Shown: positions 32,637 through 40,429 of the stretch, one piece after another
Numbering within the stretch: position 1 is the stretch's first letter
Layout: every line of letters begins with the position of its first letter
NCBI RefSeq assembly: GCF_008086045.1
Contig: NZ_VSEY01000075.1
Location: forward strand, 1-41,853
Direction: 5' to 3'
Length of the DNA: 41,853 nt
DNA from: Nonomuraea sp. PA05
Lineage (GTDB): Bacteria; Actinomycetota; Actinomycetes; Streptosporangiales; Streptosporangiaceae
Notes under the pieces: generated by a model
What the model saw: the letters and a program-made list of their open reading frames with translations, nothing else
The model's database searches: none
Told to the model about the DNA's origin: nothing
Translations under genes and position numbers: made by a program

Positions 32637-34397
32637 TCAGCCGGACAGCAGGCGGATGACACGGCGGGCGACCTTGCGGGGGCGGGCCAGACGGCGGGAG
32701 AGTCGATAGCCGAGCGTCCTGCGGTAGGCGGTGGCCTTGCGCTGGGTCCTGCGCAGCTTGGCCTTGGCCCGCACCAGCTCGCGCTCGCGGTAGGAGAGCT
32801 TGGTCTCCAGGCGGGAGATCCTGGCCAGCGCGGCGGTGAGCTGGTCGGCCAGACGGTCGCGGGCGGCCAGCAGGTCGCGGTACGTCGGCGCGTGCTCGGT
32901 CAGCTCGGCGGGCTGGCCCAGCTCGGCGTCCAGCTTGCGGGCCCGGTCGAGGTCGCCGGGGTCGCACGGCCGGCCTGCCATGCCGCACAGGGTAAGCGTG
33001 AGCTGGTCGGCCTCCAGCGGCCACGGCCACGGATGGTGGTGTCCCGCCGCCAGCAGCCTGACCGCGAACCGCCACAGGATCCTGCACAGCACGACCTGCG
33101 GCCCCGGCGGGACGGCCAGGCCCACCGGTGGGTTCACCGCGGCGAACCGCTCGCCGTCGTAGACCAGGCTGTCGGTCGCCGCCGACACGTCGCCGCCCGC
33201 GTCCAGCCAGCCGGCCAGGCCGGAGAGCAGCTCGCGCACGGTCGCGACGTCCTCGCGGGCGCACGCCTCGACGAGGATCTCCTCGACCACCCTGCCCGCC
33301 GGGATCGGCCGCTCCTGGCCGCCGGGCAGGCGCCTGGTGCCGCCGGCGGTGAGCTCGTACAGGGCCGGGCCCTCCTCTATGAGGCCCAGCGGCAGCTCCA
33401 CCGCCCGCGGCCGGTCGTCCGGGTGGGGTGGCTCGGTCGCCACGCCCGGGTGAGGCGGCTCGGTCGCCACGCCCGGGTGAGGCGGCTCGGTCGCCACGCC
33501 CGGGTGGGGCGGCTCGGTCGCCACGCCCGGGTGGGGCGGCTCGGTCGCCACGCCCGGGTGGGGCGGCTTGGTCGCCACGGCCAGCCACAGCGGGGCCAGC
33601 TCCTCCCCCAGCCCGTGCCTGAACACCAGCCTGGTCAGCCGCAGCGGGTCGGCGACCAGCATCCGGTCGCCGACCCTGGCGCTCAGCGGGAACGTGAGCG
33701 CCTCCGGCAGGTCGAACGCCAGCGCCTCCCTCGACAGCAGCGACCGCGGCGCGCGCCGGTCCGGGTAGGCCGCGTAGCAGCGCCGCAGGCTCAGCCGCGC
33801 CGACTCCAGCTCCAGGTCGAGCGCCTCGGGGCCGCTGGGGTAGCTCGGGTCGAAGCCGTGCGGCGCCCACTGGTCGTCGGCGCACTCCCTGTCGGCCGGC
33901 CTGGCCTCGATGAAGCGGTCCACGCCCAGGTCGTTGCGTACGCCGAGGACCAGCGTGCCGCCTGGCGCGACGAGGTCGGCCAGCGCGCCCAGCGACTCGC
34001 TCCAGGCCGCCGCCGGGGCCTCGGCCGAGTGGGTGCGCAGCAGCCCGTCCATCGCCAGCACCAGGTCGTACGGCTCGTCCGCGTCCAGCAGCTCCAGCCG
34101 CCCGCAGTACACCTCCAGCTCCGGATGCCGGGCTCCCAGCGCGCACGCGTCAGGGTAGGAGCGCAGCAGCACGGCGGCCGAGTGCGCCCGCGCGACCACG
34201 TCGTCCACCAGCGCCCTCGGGTGCGGCCCGACCAGCAGCACCCGCCCTTCCTCCGGAATCGTCCGCCTGATCAGCTCCAGCGCCGCGCCACGCCACTCGG
34301 TGACGCCGTCCATGGCGGACATGTCCGACCACAGCAGCATCTCCCCGCCGATCAGCCGCACGTTGCCGGGCGCCTCGTCGCTCATGGGGCCCTTCAT
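32637..34397 (-). CDS. Methyltransferase-like protein with nonapeptide repeats and coiled coil
   Basis: A 586-residue protein of mixed layout. The N-terminal 200 residues look like a class I SAM-dependent methyltransferase: RVLLVGPHPRALVDDVV for motif I, LEVYCGRLELLDADEPYDLVLAMDGLL for the central strands, and VAPGGTLVLGVRND. Motif I is degenerate, so activity is uncertain. A linker around residues 275-330 consists of ATEPPHPGV nonapeptides. A helical middle follows, then a strongly charged predicted coiled coil (about 500-560, RDRLADQLTAALARISRLETKLSYREREL) and a very basic tail (RLSRRLARPRKVARRVIRLLSG). The start overlaps the upstream gene stop (ATGA). The tail suggests membrane or polymer contact. 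Its role may be glycan methylation or scaffolding, and is unproven. Confidence 0.72.
   Translation of the reverse strand: MKGPMSDEAPGNVRLIGGEMLLWSDMSAMDGVTEWRGAALELIRRTIPEEGRVLLVGPHPRALVDDVVARAHSAAVLLRSYPDACALGARHPELEVYCGRLELLDADEPYDLVLAMDGLLRTHSAEAPAAAWSESLGALADLVAPGGTLVLGVRNDLGVDRFIEARPADRECADDQWAPHGFDPSYPSGPEALDLELESARLSLRRCYAAYPDRRAPRSLLSREALAFDLPEALTFPLSARVGDRMLVADPLRLTRLVFRHGLGEELAPLWLAVATKPPHPGVATEPPHPGVATEPPHPGVATEPPHPGVATEPPHPGVATEPPHPDDRPRAVELPLGLIEEGPALYELTAGGTRRLPGGQERPIPAGRVVEEILVEACAREDVATVRELLSGLAGWLDAGGDVSAATDSLVYDGERFAAVNPPVGLAVPPGPQVVLCRILWRFAVRLLAAGHHHPWPWPLEADQLTLTLCGMAGRPCDPGDLDRARKLDAELGQPAELTEHAPTYRDLLAARDRLADQLTAALARISRLETKLSYRERELVRAKAKLRRTQRKATAYRRTLGYRLSRRLARPRKVARRVIRLLSG
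33421..33580 (-). repeat. 27-bp tandem repeat inside the methyltransferase-like gene
   Basis: Five full 27-bp units run at 33430-33456, 33457-33483, 33484-33510, 33511-33537 and 33538-33564, with partial copies on each side. They differ from each other at one or two bases (GGGTGAGGC or GGGTGGGGC at the end). They are in frame and encode the nonapeptide ATEPPHPGV. Near identity suggests recent expansion. Confidence 0.95.
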
Positions 34398-35230
34398 GCG
34401 GTGCGCACCTGCTTCCATCCGAACATTCGCCGTAGCTCCTCCGGTGTCGCCTGATACTCGAATCCCAGCTCGCGCCGCGCCACCTCCGACGCCAGCCCGG
34501 GATCGACGTGCGTGCCGTGCAGCTCAGGCCAGAGCCGCTTACGGCGGGCGGTGCCGCCGTACTCGGGACGTTCGTCCTCGAACTGCATCGGATCGCCGTA
34601 GACGGCGACGTCGCAGCCGACCGAGGCGCCGTAGAACAGTGCGCTGCCGAGCCGGTTGGAGGCCACCCTTCGGTGCCGCCGCAACTCGACGAGCTGCTTG
34701 CGCAGGAAGTCGCGGCCCTTTCCCTCCCAGCGGGACCCGCGCTCGCCATGGCAGATGACCCGGAAACCTCTCGATTCATAGGAACGCCGAATGTCCGGAT
34801 TTGCGTATTCAAGCCAATAAAGGCAGACCGTGACCGTCCCCGTCTCGACATTTCGGATTTCGTCGGCAAGTCGGGCATGGTCGCCGCTGACGGAATGCTT
34901 TTCCCAGCCATGAAAGGGATACCAGATCGTACCCTCGCGAACAGGCCGCACGCCCAGCTCGGGCTCAAGGGAGAGGAGGTAGACCCACGGCGCGCCGATC
35001 AGGTAGTGACCCCGGCGGCCCATCGACCAGCCCCTGCGCCGCAGCACGTCCGACCAGACGAAACGCGGGTAACCGGGGCTGCACCAGTGGTCGTTCGGGG
35101 GAAATCCGTGGAGATAGTTCCATCCGTGCTGAAGAAAACCCTGGATGCGCTTCGGCGCCTCGTCGGGGAGGCCACAGTACTTGCCGAGTATGCGGGAGTG
35201 CCCGTACCAGTGATTGGATTCGTCCATCAT
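34394..35230 (-). CDS. Uncharacterised protein with a GT-B-like C-terminal half
   Basis: A 278-residue soluble protein I cannot assign to a named family. Visible features: QHGWNYLHGFPPNDHW near residue 34, RRGHYLIGAPWVYLLSLE near 72, a central basic/aromatic region (GTVTVCLYWLEYANPDIRRSYESRGFRVICHGERG), and VASNRLGSALFYGASVGCDVAVYGDPM at about 190-216. That last block resembles the donor-side helix-strand pattern of GT-B transferases and of surface-carbohydrate proteins that recognise CMP-sugars. It heads a minus-strand unit with the methyltransferase-like and GT2 genes (ATGA overlap downstream), just across from the ACP operon. GGGGGGA lies directly before its double ATG; ATG 35227 is an alternative start. 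It is a candidate, no more, for the missing pseudaminyl transferase. Confidence 0.7.
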   Translation of the reverse strand: MMDESNHWYGHSRILGKYCGLPDEAPKRIQGFLQHGWNYLHGFPPNDHWCSPGYPRFVWSDVLRRRGWSMGRRGHYLIGAPWVYLLSLEPELGVRPVREGTIWYPFHGWEKHSVSGDHARLADEIRNVETGTVTVCLYWLEYANPDIRRSYESRGFRVICHGERGSRWEGKGRDFLRKQLVELRRHRRVASNRLGSALFYGASVGCDVAVYGDPMQFEDERPEYGGTARRKRLWPELHGTHVDPGLASEVARRELGFEYQATPEELRRMFGWKQVRTA

Positions 35231-35352
35231 TCCCCCCGTACGGTTGCCGTGGTCCCATCCGACATTCCCAGCCCTCCTCGGGGGTCACTCATCGTTATAC
35301 GGTTCCATTACTCAGGCCGGGGGCTTGGTTTTTCCTGGCGGGCGATTGCCGC

Positions 35353-35358
35353 TACACT
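35353..35358 (+). promoter_or_regulatory. Candidate -10 of the ACP-lux-like operon
   Basis: TACACT lies 33 bases before the ACP ATG in a 161-bp divergent gap that is AT-richer than its surroundings. No convincing -35 is present at 16-18 bases (TTGGTT lies 22 bases upstream). On the other strand TATAAC (35294-35299) could serve the divergent gene. Confidence 0.3.
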
Positions 35359-35391
35359 TCGTCGTGGCTTGAGGACAGAGAGTGAGTGATC

Positions 35392-35640
35392 ATGAGTCAT
35401 CTCGATCGCCTGCGGGCCGTCTTCCGCATGGCGCTCAACCTTCCGGCCGACGCCGACGTCGACGGCCTCGAATACCGCGCCATCCCACAGTGGGACTCCC
35501 TCGCGCACATGGCGCTCATCGCGGCGATGGAGGACGAGTTCTCCATCATGATCGACACCGATGAGATGATCGACATGAGCTCGTTCGCCAAGGCGAGCGG
35601 GCTGCTGGAGAAGCATGGCATCGGCGCGGCCGCCCTCTGA
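35392..35640 (+). CDS. Acyl carrier protein
   Basis: An 82-residue stand-alone acyl carrier protein. The phosphopantetheine serine is S36 in QWDSLAHMALIAAMEDEF, with the acidic helix II that follows. A 4'-phosphopantetheinyl transferase must load it. Because the SDR, AMP-ligase, LuxE- and LuxC-like genes follow in one overlapping operon, it probably carries the acyl group handled by them rather than serving general fatty acid synthesis. ATG 35392 is chosen; a GTG two codons upstream is possible. The next gene starts inside its last 26 bases. Confidence 0.92.
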   Translation: MSHLDRLRAVFRMALNLPADADVDGLEYRAIPQWDSLAHMALIAAMEDEFSIMIDTDEMIDMSSFAKASGLLEKHGIGAAAL

Positions 35641-36634
35641 CGCGCCCGCCGGGGGCGTCCCAGGCCTGGCACGCGTCGTGCTGGTGACGGGCTCGACCAG
35701 GGGCATCGGGCGGGCCGTGGGCGCGACGCTGGCGGCGTGCGGGTACACGGTCGTGGTGCACGGGCGGGACGAGGAGCGGGCGGCGAAGGCGGCGGCCGAA
35801 CTCGCCGCCGAAACGCCCACGTCCACCGGCCTCCGCGCCGACGCCGGAACCCGCACAACAGCCGATACGCACGCCGGTACGCACGCCGGTCCAGGCGCTG
35901 GCGCGCACGCCAGTGCCAGCGCCGACACCGGAGCTGGAGCCAGCGCCGGAGCCGGTGCCGGTGCCGGTGCCGGTGCCGGTAACAGTGCCAGTGCCGGTCA
36001 CAGCGCCGCTGCTGCTGCCGGAGCCGGGCACGGGCCCGGAGCCGTGGCCGGTGTGGTGATCGACTCGGTGGGCGGCGACGTCGGGGATCCGGCGCAGGTG
36101 TCCGCCATGATGCGGCAGATCTTCCAACGGCACGGGCGCCTCGACGCGCTCGTCGTCAACGCGGGCGTGCACGAGGCGGCCCTGCTCGGCATGACCGGCC
36201 AGGCCGCCATCGACCGCCTCTTCCAGGTCAACGCCATCGGCGCCACCCACACCCTGCAAGCCGCGCTCAAGCTGCTGCGCCGGGGCACGTCCCCGGCCGT
36301 GGTGCTGATGGCCTCGATCATGGGGCGCGCCGGCGGGCCGGGCCAGGCGGTGTACTCCGCGACGAAGGCGGCGGTCATCGGGCTGACGCTGGCCGCGGCG
36401 AGGGAGCTGGGGCCGTCCGGGGTCAGGGTCAACGCCGTGGCGCCCGGCTACATCCGTACCGACATGCTCGGCCCGCTCGACGGCGACGCCCGCGCGGGCG
36501 TGGTCGCCGCGACCCCACTACGTCGGCTGGGCGAGCCCGGCGACGTGGCGGGAGTCGTGGCGTTCCTGCTGTCGCCGCAGGCCGGGTTCGTGACCGGGCA
36601 GGTGCTCGGGGTGGACGGCGGGCTGGTGCCGTGA
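35615..36634 (+). CDS. Short-chain dehydrogenase with a long low-complexity insert
   Basis: A 339-residue classical SDR resembling 3-oxoacyl-ACP reductase (FabG). The cofactor loop TGSTRGIG is at residues 25-32, NAG at 182-184, and the catalytic S234, Y247 and K251 lie in MASIMGR..YSATK; the PGYIRTDM and VDGGLVP ends are typical. Between the second helix (AAELAAE, about 66) and the GDVGDPAQV strand (about 155) sits an insert of about 75-80 residues made of Ala, Gly, Thr, Ser and His, partly coded by GCCGGT repeats. In normal SDRs this distance is only a few residues. The fold's active site is intact. The N-terminus from ATG 35615 overlaps the ACP gene; a later start is possible. It likely reduces an ACP- or CoA-bound keto group. 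Confidence 0.88.
   Translation: MASARPPSDAPAGGVPGLARVVLVTGSTRGIGRAVGATLAACGYTVVVHGRDEERAAKAAAELAAETPTSTGLRADAGTRTTADTHAGTHAGPGAGAHASASADTGAGASAGAGAGAGAGAGNSASAGHSAAAAAGAGHGPGAVAGVVIDSVGGDVGDPAQVSAMMRQIFQRHGRLDALVVNAGVHEAALLGMTGQAAIDRLFQVNAIGATHTLQAALKLLRRGTSPAVVLMASIMGRAGGPGQAVYSATKAAVIGLTLAAARELGPSGVRVNAVAPGYIRTDMLGPLDGDARAGVVAATPLRRLGEPGDVAGVVAFLLSPQAGFVTGQVLGVDGGLVP
35852..36050 (+). repeat. Low-complexity GCCGGT-type repeat insert in the SDR gene
   Basis: A roughly 200-bp segment is built of short degenerate Ala/Gly/Thr/Ser codon repeats. It includes five perfect tandem GCCGGT units at 35951-35980 and repeated ACGCACGCCGGT units near 35867-35890. It stays in frame and interrupts an otherwise normal dehydrogenase. 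Confidence 0.85.
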
Positions 36635-37941
36635 TGTTCCCGCACCCGCAGGCCCAGCTCATCCCGTCGGGCGCCGAGGAGGGCATCGGCGGCGACAAGC
36701 TGGCCCACTACGTCAAGCGCGCCGCGGAGAACCTCGACGGGCTGCGGCCCGGGCCGCTGTTCTGCGCCATGCGCAACACCCTGGCCTCCGTGTTCTGCTA
36801 CCTCGGCGCGTGGCACGCCGGGCGGCCGATCGCGCTGCTCGACCCCGACCTGCCGGCCTCCACGCTGGCCGACCTGTCGGAGCGGTTCAGGCCGGCCGCG
36901 CTGCTCGGGTTCACCAACCCGCTGGAGGACCCGCCGCCGTCCCGCGCCGACGTGCCCGACCCGCATCCCGATCTGGGCCTGCTGCTGGCCACCTCGGGTT
37001 CGACGGGCAACCCCAAGCTGGTGCGTCTGTCGCGGCAGGCCGTGCTGTCCAACGCCCAGGCGATCGCCACCGCCCTGTCCATCGGGCCCGGCGAGATCGC
37101 GATCACCAGCCTGCCGCTGCACTACAGCTACGGCCTGTCGGTGCTGAACAGCCATCTCATCTCGGGCGGCACGGTGGTGCTGACGGAGGCGGGGCTGCTG
37201 GAGCGTTCGTTCTGGGCGGATCTGTACACCTACGACTGCACGTCGCTGGCCGCCGTCCCGTACCAGTACTCGATGATGCGCCGCATCCGCTTCGACCGCT
37301 CGAAGTACCCCAAGCTCACCACGCTCACCCAGGCGGGCGGGCGGCTCGCGCCTGAGCTGGCCGAGGAGTTCGCCGCGCAGGTGGAGCGGTTCTACGTGAT
37401 GTACGGGCAGACGGAGGCGACGGCCCGGATGGCCGTGCTGCCGCCCGATCGGCTGGCCGACAAGCCGGGCACGGTCGGCGTCGCCCTGCCCGGCGGCTCC
37501 CTGGAGATCGACGAAGGCGAGGTCGTCTACCGCGGGCCGAACGTCATGATGGGCTACGCGGAGAACGCCGAGGACCTCGCCAGAGGCGACGACCTGGGCG
37601 GGGTGTTGCGCACGGGCGATCTCGGGGCTCTCGACCCCGAAGGCTTCCTCCAGGTCACCGGGCGGCTCAAGCGCATGGCCAAGGTCTTCGGCACCCGCGT
37701 CAACCTGGACGACGTCGAACGCATGCTGCGCGGCCTCGGCCCCGTGGCGGTCACCAGCGGCGACGACCGCGTCACGGTCTGGACCGAGGCGCTCGACCCC
37801 ACCGCCCAGGTGCGCATGGCCCGGCGGCTGGGGGCCGAGCTGCGGCTGCACTGGAGCGGGTTCGACATGCGGCACATCGACCACCTGCCGCTGCTGGCGA
37901 CGGGCAAGGTCGACTACCGCACGCTGGAGTCGCTCACGTGA
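36634..37941 (+). CDS. AMP-forming acyl ligase (ANL superfamily)
   Basis: A 435-residue adenylate-forming enzyme expected to activate a carboxylic acid with ATP and load it on the operon's ACP or on CoA. Core motifs: A3 TSGSTGNPK (residues 120-128), A5 YGQTEATARM, A7 RTGDLG, the hinge region GRLKRMAKVFGTRVNLDDVE, and the catalytic A10 lysine K425 in ATGKVDYR. At 435 residues it is shorter than most acyl-CoA ligases (over 500), mainly in the N-terminal part, and is close in size to DltA-like loaders. Its ATG overlaps the SDR stop by one base, and its stop overlaps the LuxE-like start (GTGA). Substrate unknown. Confidence 0.92.
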   Translation: MFPHPQAQLIPSGAEEGIGGDKLAHYVKRAAENLDGLRPGPLFCAMRNTLASVFCYLGAWHAGRPIALLDPDLPASTLADLSERFRPAALLGFTNPLEDPPPSRADVPDPHPDLGLLLATSGSTGNPKLVRLSRQAVLSNAQAIATALSIGPGEIAITSLPLHYSYGLSVLNSHLISGGTVVLTEAGLLERSFWADLYTYDCTSLAAVPYQYSMMRRIRFDRSKYPKLTTLTQAGGRLAPELAEEFAAQVERFYVMYGQTEATARMAVLPPDRLADKPGTVGVALPGGSLEIDEGEVVYRGPNVMMGYAENAEDLARGDDLGGVLRTGDLGALDPEGFLQVTGRLKRMAKVFGTRVNLDDVERMLRGLGPVAVTSGDDRVTVWTEALDPTAQVRMARRLGAELRLHWSGFDMRHIDHLPLLATGKVDYRTLESLT

Positions 37942-38975
37942 GTGCCGCGGCGGGCGTGTTCACGCTGAGCGAGCCGGAGCGGGAGGCCGCCCTGGTGCCC
38001 GAGCTGGCTGCGCTGACGGCGCGGCACCGCGAGGCGTGCCCGCCGTACCGCAGGATCCTCGACGCCGTCGGCGCCGCACCGCCGTACGAGCGGCTCGCCG
38101 ACCTGCCGTGGCTGCCCGTGCGGCTGTTCAAGACGCACGAGCTGCGCAGCGTGCCGCGGGAGCAGGTGTTCCGGGTGCTGGCCTCCAGCGGCACCACCGG
38201 GCAGCAGCCGAGCCGCGTCTACCTCGACCGCGAGGCCGCGGCGGCCCAGCCCCGCATGCTCGCCGCCACGCTCAGGGCCGTGCTGGGCGAGCGGCGGCTG
38301 CCGATGCTCGTCGTCGACACCCGCTCGGTCGTCCGCGACCCGACGCTGAGCGCCCGCGGCGCCGGGGTGCTCGGCATGATGAACTTCGGCAGGGACCACA
38401 CGTTCGTCCTCGACGAACAGGGCCTGGTCGATGCGGAGGCGGTCAAGGGCTTCCTGGCGCGCCACGGCGGTGAGCGGTTCCTCGTCTTCGGGTTCACGTT
38501 CATGATCTGGCTGCACCTGCGCGGCCTCGGCGCCGACCTGTCGCAGGCGGTGCTCATCCACTCCGGCGGCTGGAAGCGGCTCACCGAGCAGGCGGTGGAC
38601 AACGCCGAGTTCCGGCGTCGGCTGGCCGACGAGTGCGGGCTGAGCACCGTCCACAACTTCTACGGCATGGTCGAGCAGATCGGCACCGTCTTCCTGGAAG
38701 GGCCGGACGGCGACGGGCTCTACTGCCCCGACTTCGCCGACGTCGTCATCCGCGACCCCGAGACCTGGCAGGAGGCGCCGACCGGTGTGCCGGGGCTGAT
38801 CGAGGTGGTCAGCACGCTGCCCACGTCCTATCCCGGTCACGTGCTGCTGACCGAGGACCTGGGGGTGGTGCTCGGGGTGGATGACGGGAGCTGGCCGGGC
38901 AAGCGGTTCGAGGTCCTCGGCAGGCTGCCGCGGGCGGAGGCGCGTGGTTGCAGCGACACCATGGGGCAGGGCTGA
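37938..38975 (+). CDS. LuxE-like acyl-protein synthetase
   Basis: A 345-residue member of the LuxE family, which in luminous bacteria activates a fatty acid as acyl-AMP and passes it to the LuxC reductase. The phosphate loop ASSGTTGQQPSRVYLDR begins at residue 82. HSGGWKRLTEQAVD (about 210), the family's nucleotide-site block, and FYGMVEQIG (about 237), equivalent to the ANL A5 motif, are present. A GTG start overlaps the ligase stop, and the TGA overlaps the LuxC-like ATG. The close pairing with LuxC and absence of luxAB or luxD argue for acyl-to-aldehyde chemistry used outside bioluminescence, probably in glycan or lipid modification. Confidence 0.93.
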   Translation: MSAAAGVFTLSEPEREAALVPELAALTARHREACPPYRRILDAVGAAPPYERLADLPWLPVRLFKTHELRSVPREQVFRVLASSGTTGQQPSRVYLDREAAAAQPRMLAATLRAVLGERRLPMLVVDTRSVVRDPTLSARGAGVLGMMNFGRDHTFVLDEQGLVDAEAVKGFLARHGGERFLVFGFTFMIWLHLRGLGADLSQAVLIHSGGWKRLTEQAVDNAEFRRRLADECGLSTVHNFYGMVEQIGTVFLEGPDGDGLYCPDFADVVIRDPETWQEAPTGVPGLIEVVSTLPTSYPGHVLLTEDLGVVLGVDDGSWPGKRFEVLGRLPRAEARGCSDTMGQG

Positions 38976-40429
38976 TGCCGGACGACCACACCACCATCGC
39001 GCCCACTGCCTCCGCCGTCGTTGACGTGCGGTTCCCCGCCGGGGGCGCGGTGCCGGTAGAGGTGCTGATCGGCCAGGTGAGCGGTGAGCACCAGGGCGGT
39101 CGCGAGCTGCAGACGGGTGACCGGCTCGGCGGCCGTGAACAGCAGGCGGATGGCGAGCCCGGCGAGCGCGACCACCGGGCGGGCGGCGCGCTCCTCGGGC
39201 GTGAGCGCCAGGCGAGCGGCGAGCTCAGCGGGCGCGAGCACGGCGAGCTCAGCGGGCGTGAGCTGCGGGTGAGCGACGGGCTCGGCGGGCGTGAGTTGCA
39301 GGTGGGTGACGAGCGGGTCAGGGAGTTCCTGGCGGCCTTCGGGCGGCGGCTGCTGCGGCCCGCGCTGGCGCGCCGCCATCCCGAGCTGGGCTCACTAGGC
39401 TTCTTCCTGCGCCCCAGCGAGCTGGCCCGCACCGTGGAGGGGCTGGCCGGCGAGCACGTACGCGTCCCGCGCGGCCTCATCTTCCACGTCCCGCCCGCGA
39501 ACGTGGACACCGTCTTCGTCTACTCCTGGGCCCTGTCCGCCCTGATGGGCAACCGCAACATCGTCCGCCTGTCACACCGCTCCGGCACCGTCGCCGAGAC
39601 CATCCTGGAGACGCTGCACGAGGCGCTCGCCGACGCCGACCCCGCGATCGCCGCCACCCAGCGCGTCATCTCCTACGACCGATCGGAGGTCATCACAGCC
39701 GCGCTGTCGGCGGCCTGCGACCTGCGCGTGGTGTGGGGCGGCGACGGCGCCGTACGCGACATCCGGCGACACCCGCTCGCCCCGCACGCCCGCGACCTGA
39801 CCTTCCCCGACCGTTCCTCGTTCGCGGTCGTACGGGCGGCGGCGTGGCTGTGCGCGCCCCGGGCCGCCCGGGTCACGGTCGCCGAAGGGTTCGTCAACGA
39901 CACCTACTGGTTCGACCAGGCCGCCTGCTCCTCGCCCCGGACCGTGTTCTGGGTGGGGTCCGAAGGCGACTGTGACGCGGCGCGGGCCGACTTCACCGCG
40001 CACGTCGCGCGGGCGGTGACCGTGCGCGGGTGGGGGGTGGACGCGGCGATGGCCGTCGAGAAGCGGGTCTCCACGTACGGGCTGGCCGCCGACGGGCTCG
40101 CGGAGAGCGTCGAGTTCCACGGGAACGCGCTGGCCGTCGTCCACCTCTCGGCCGCCGCCGCGGCGCCCCGGCGGTGGCTGGGGGCCGGGACGTTCGCGCA
40201 TGCGCGGCTGGGGGCGCTGGGCGAGCTGGTGTCCTTGGTGGAGCGGCGGGATCAGACGATGACGCACTTCGGGTTCGGGCAAGGGGAGCTGGAGGAACTG
40301 GCCAGGGGGCTGGCGGGGCGGGGTGTCGATCGGATGGTGCCGGTCGGTAGCGCGTTGAGCTTTCACCGGGTGTGGGACGGGGTGGATCTGCCGGCCGAGT
40401 TCACGCGCCTGGTGACCGTCATACGGTGA
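38975..40429 (+). CDS. LuxC-like acyl reductase with N-terminal 11-residue repeats
   Basis: A 484-residue member of the LuxC / acyl-CoA reductase family (aldehyde dehydrogenase fold), reducing an acyl thioester to an aldehyde with NADPH. FHVPPANVDTVFVYSWALSALMGNRNIVRLS, the family cofactor region, lies at about 170-200. The probable catalytic cysteine is C318 in DQAACSSPRTVFW. VEFHGNALAVVHL and the C-terminal QTMTHFGFG complete the family pattern. Unusually, residues 41-114 consist of seven copies of an 11-residue repeat around GGREL.. inserted before the catalytic core. It is overlapped by LuxE-like upstream and by the membrane protein downstream (GTGA). Confidence 0.92.
   Translation: MPDDHTTIAPTASAVVDVRFPAGGAVPVEVLIGQVSGEHQGGRELQTGDRLGGREQQADGEPGERDHRAGGALLGRERQASGELSGREHGELSGRELRVSDGLGGRELQVGDERVREFLAAFGRRLLRPALARRHPELGSLGFFLRPSELARTVEGLAGEHVRVPRGLIFHVPPANVDTVFVYSWALSALMGNRNIVRLSHRSGTVAETILETLHEALADADPAIAATQRVISYDRSEVITAALSAACDLRVVWGGDGAVRDIRRHPLAPHARDLTFPDRSSFAVVRAAAWLCAPRAARVTVAEGFVNDTYWFDQAACSSPRTVFWVGSEGDCDAARADFTAHVARAVTVRGWGVDAAMAVEKRVSTYGLAADGLAESVEFHGNALAVVHLSAAAAAPRRWLGAGTFAHARLGALGELVSLVERRDQTMTHFGFGQGELEELARGLAGRGVDRMVPVGSALSFHRVWDGVDLPAEFTRLVTVIR
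39095..39316 (+). repeat. 33-bp in-frame repeat inside the LuxC-like gene
   Basis: Seven units run at 39095-39127, 39128-39160, 39161-39193, 39194-39226, 39227-39250 (a 24-bp short unit), 39251-39283 and 39284-39316. They encode GGRELQTGDRL, GGREQQADGEP, GERDHRAGGAL, LGRERQASGEL, SGREHGEL, SGRELRVSDGL and GGRELQVGDER. They are diverged but keep the GRE core and length. Confidence 0.85.

Noticed and set aside
33421..33580. CRISPR array
   Set aside because: The repeats are directly adjacent with no unique spacers, are in frame within a gene, and no cas gene is nearby. The same holds for the 15-bp array at 40636-40890.
30864..34454. Very long plus-strand open frame (1,196 codons) opposite the GT2 and methyltransferase-like genes
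   Set aside because: It is Arg/Pro/Ala/His-rich with no motifs and lies antisense to two genes with clear domains; it is a by-product of high GC at third positions.
37938..40429. Bioluminescence (lux) operon
   Set aside because: Only LuxE- and LuxC-like genes are present. No luciferase (luxAB) or acyl transferase (luxD) is seen, and the context is surface glycan synthesis.
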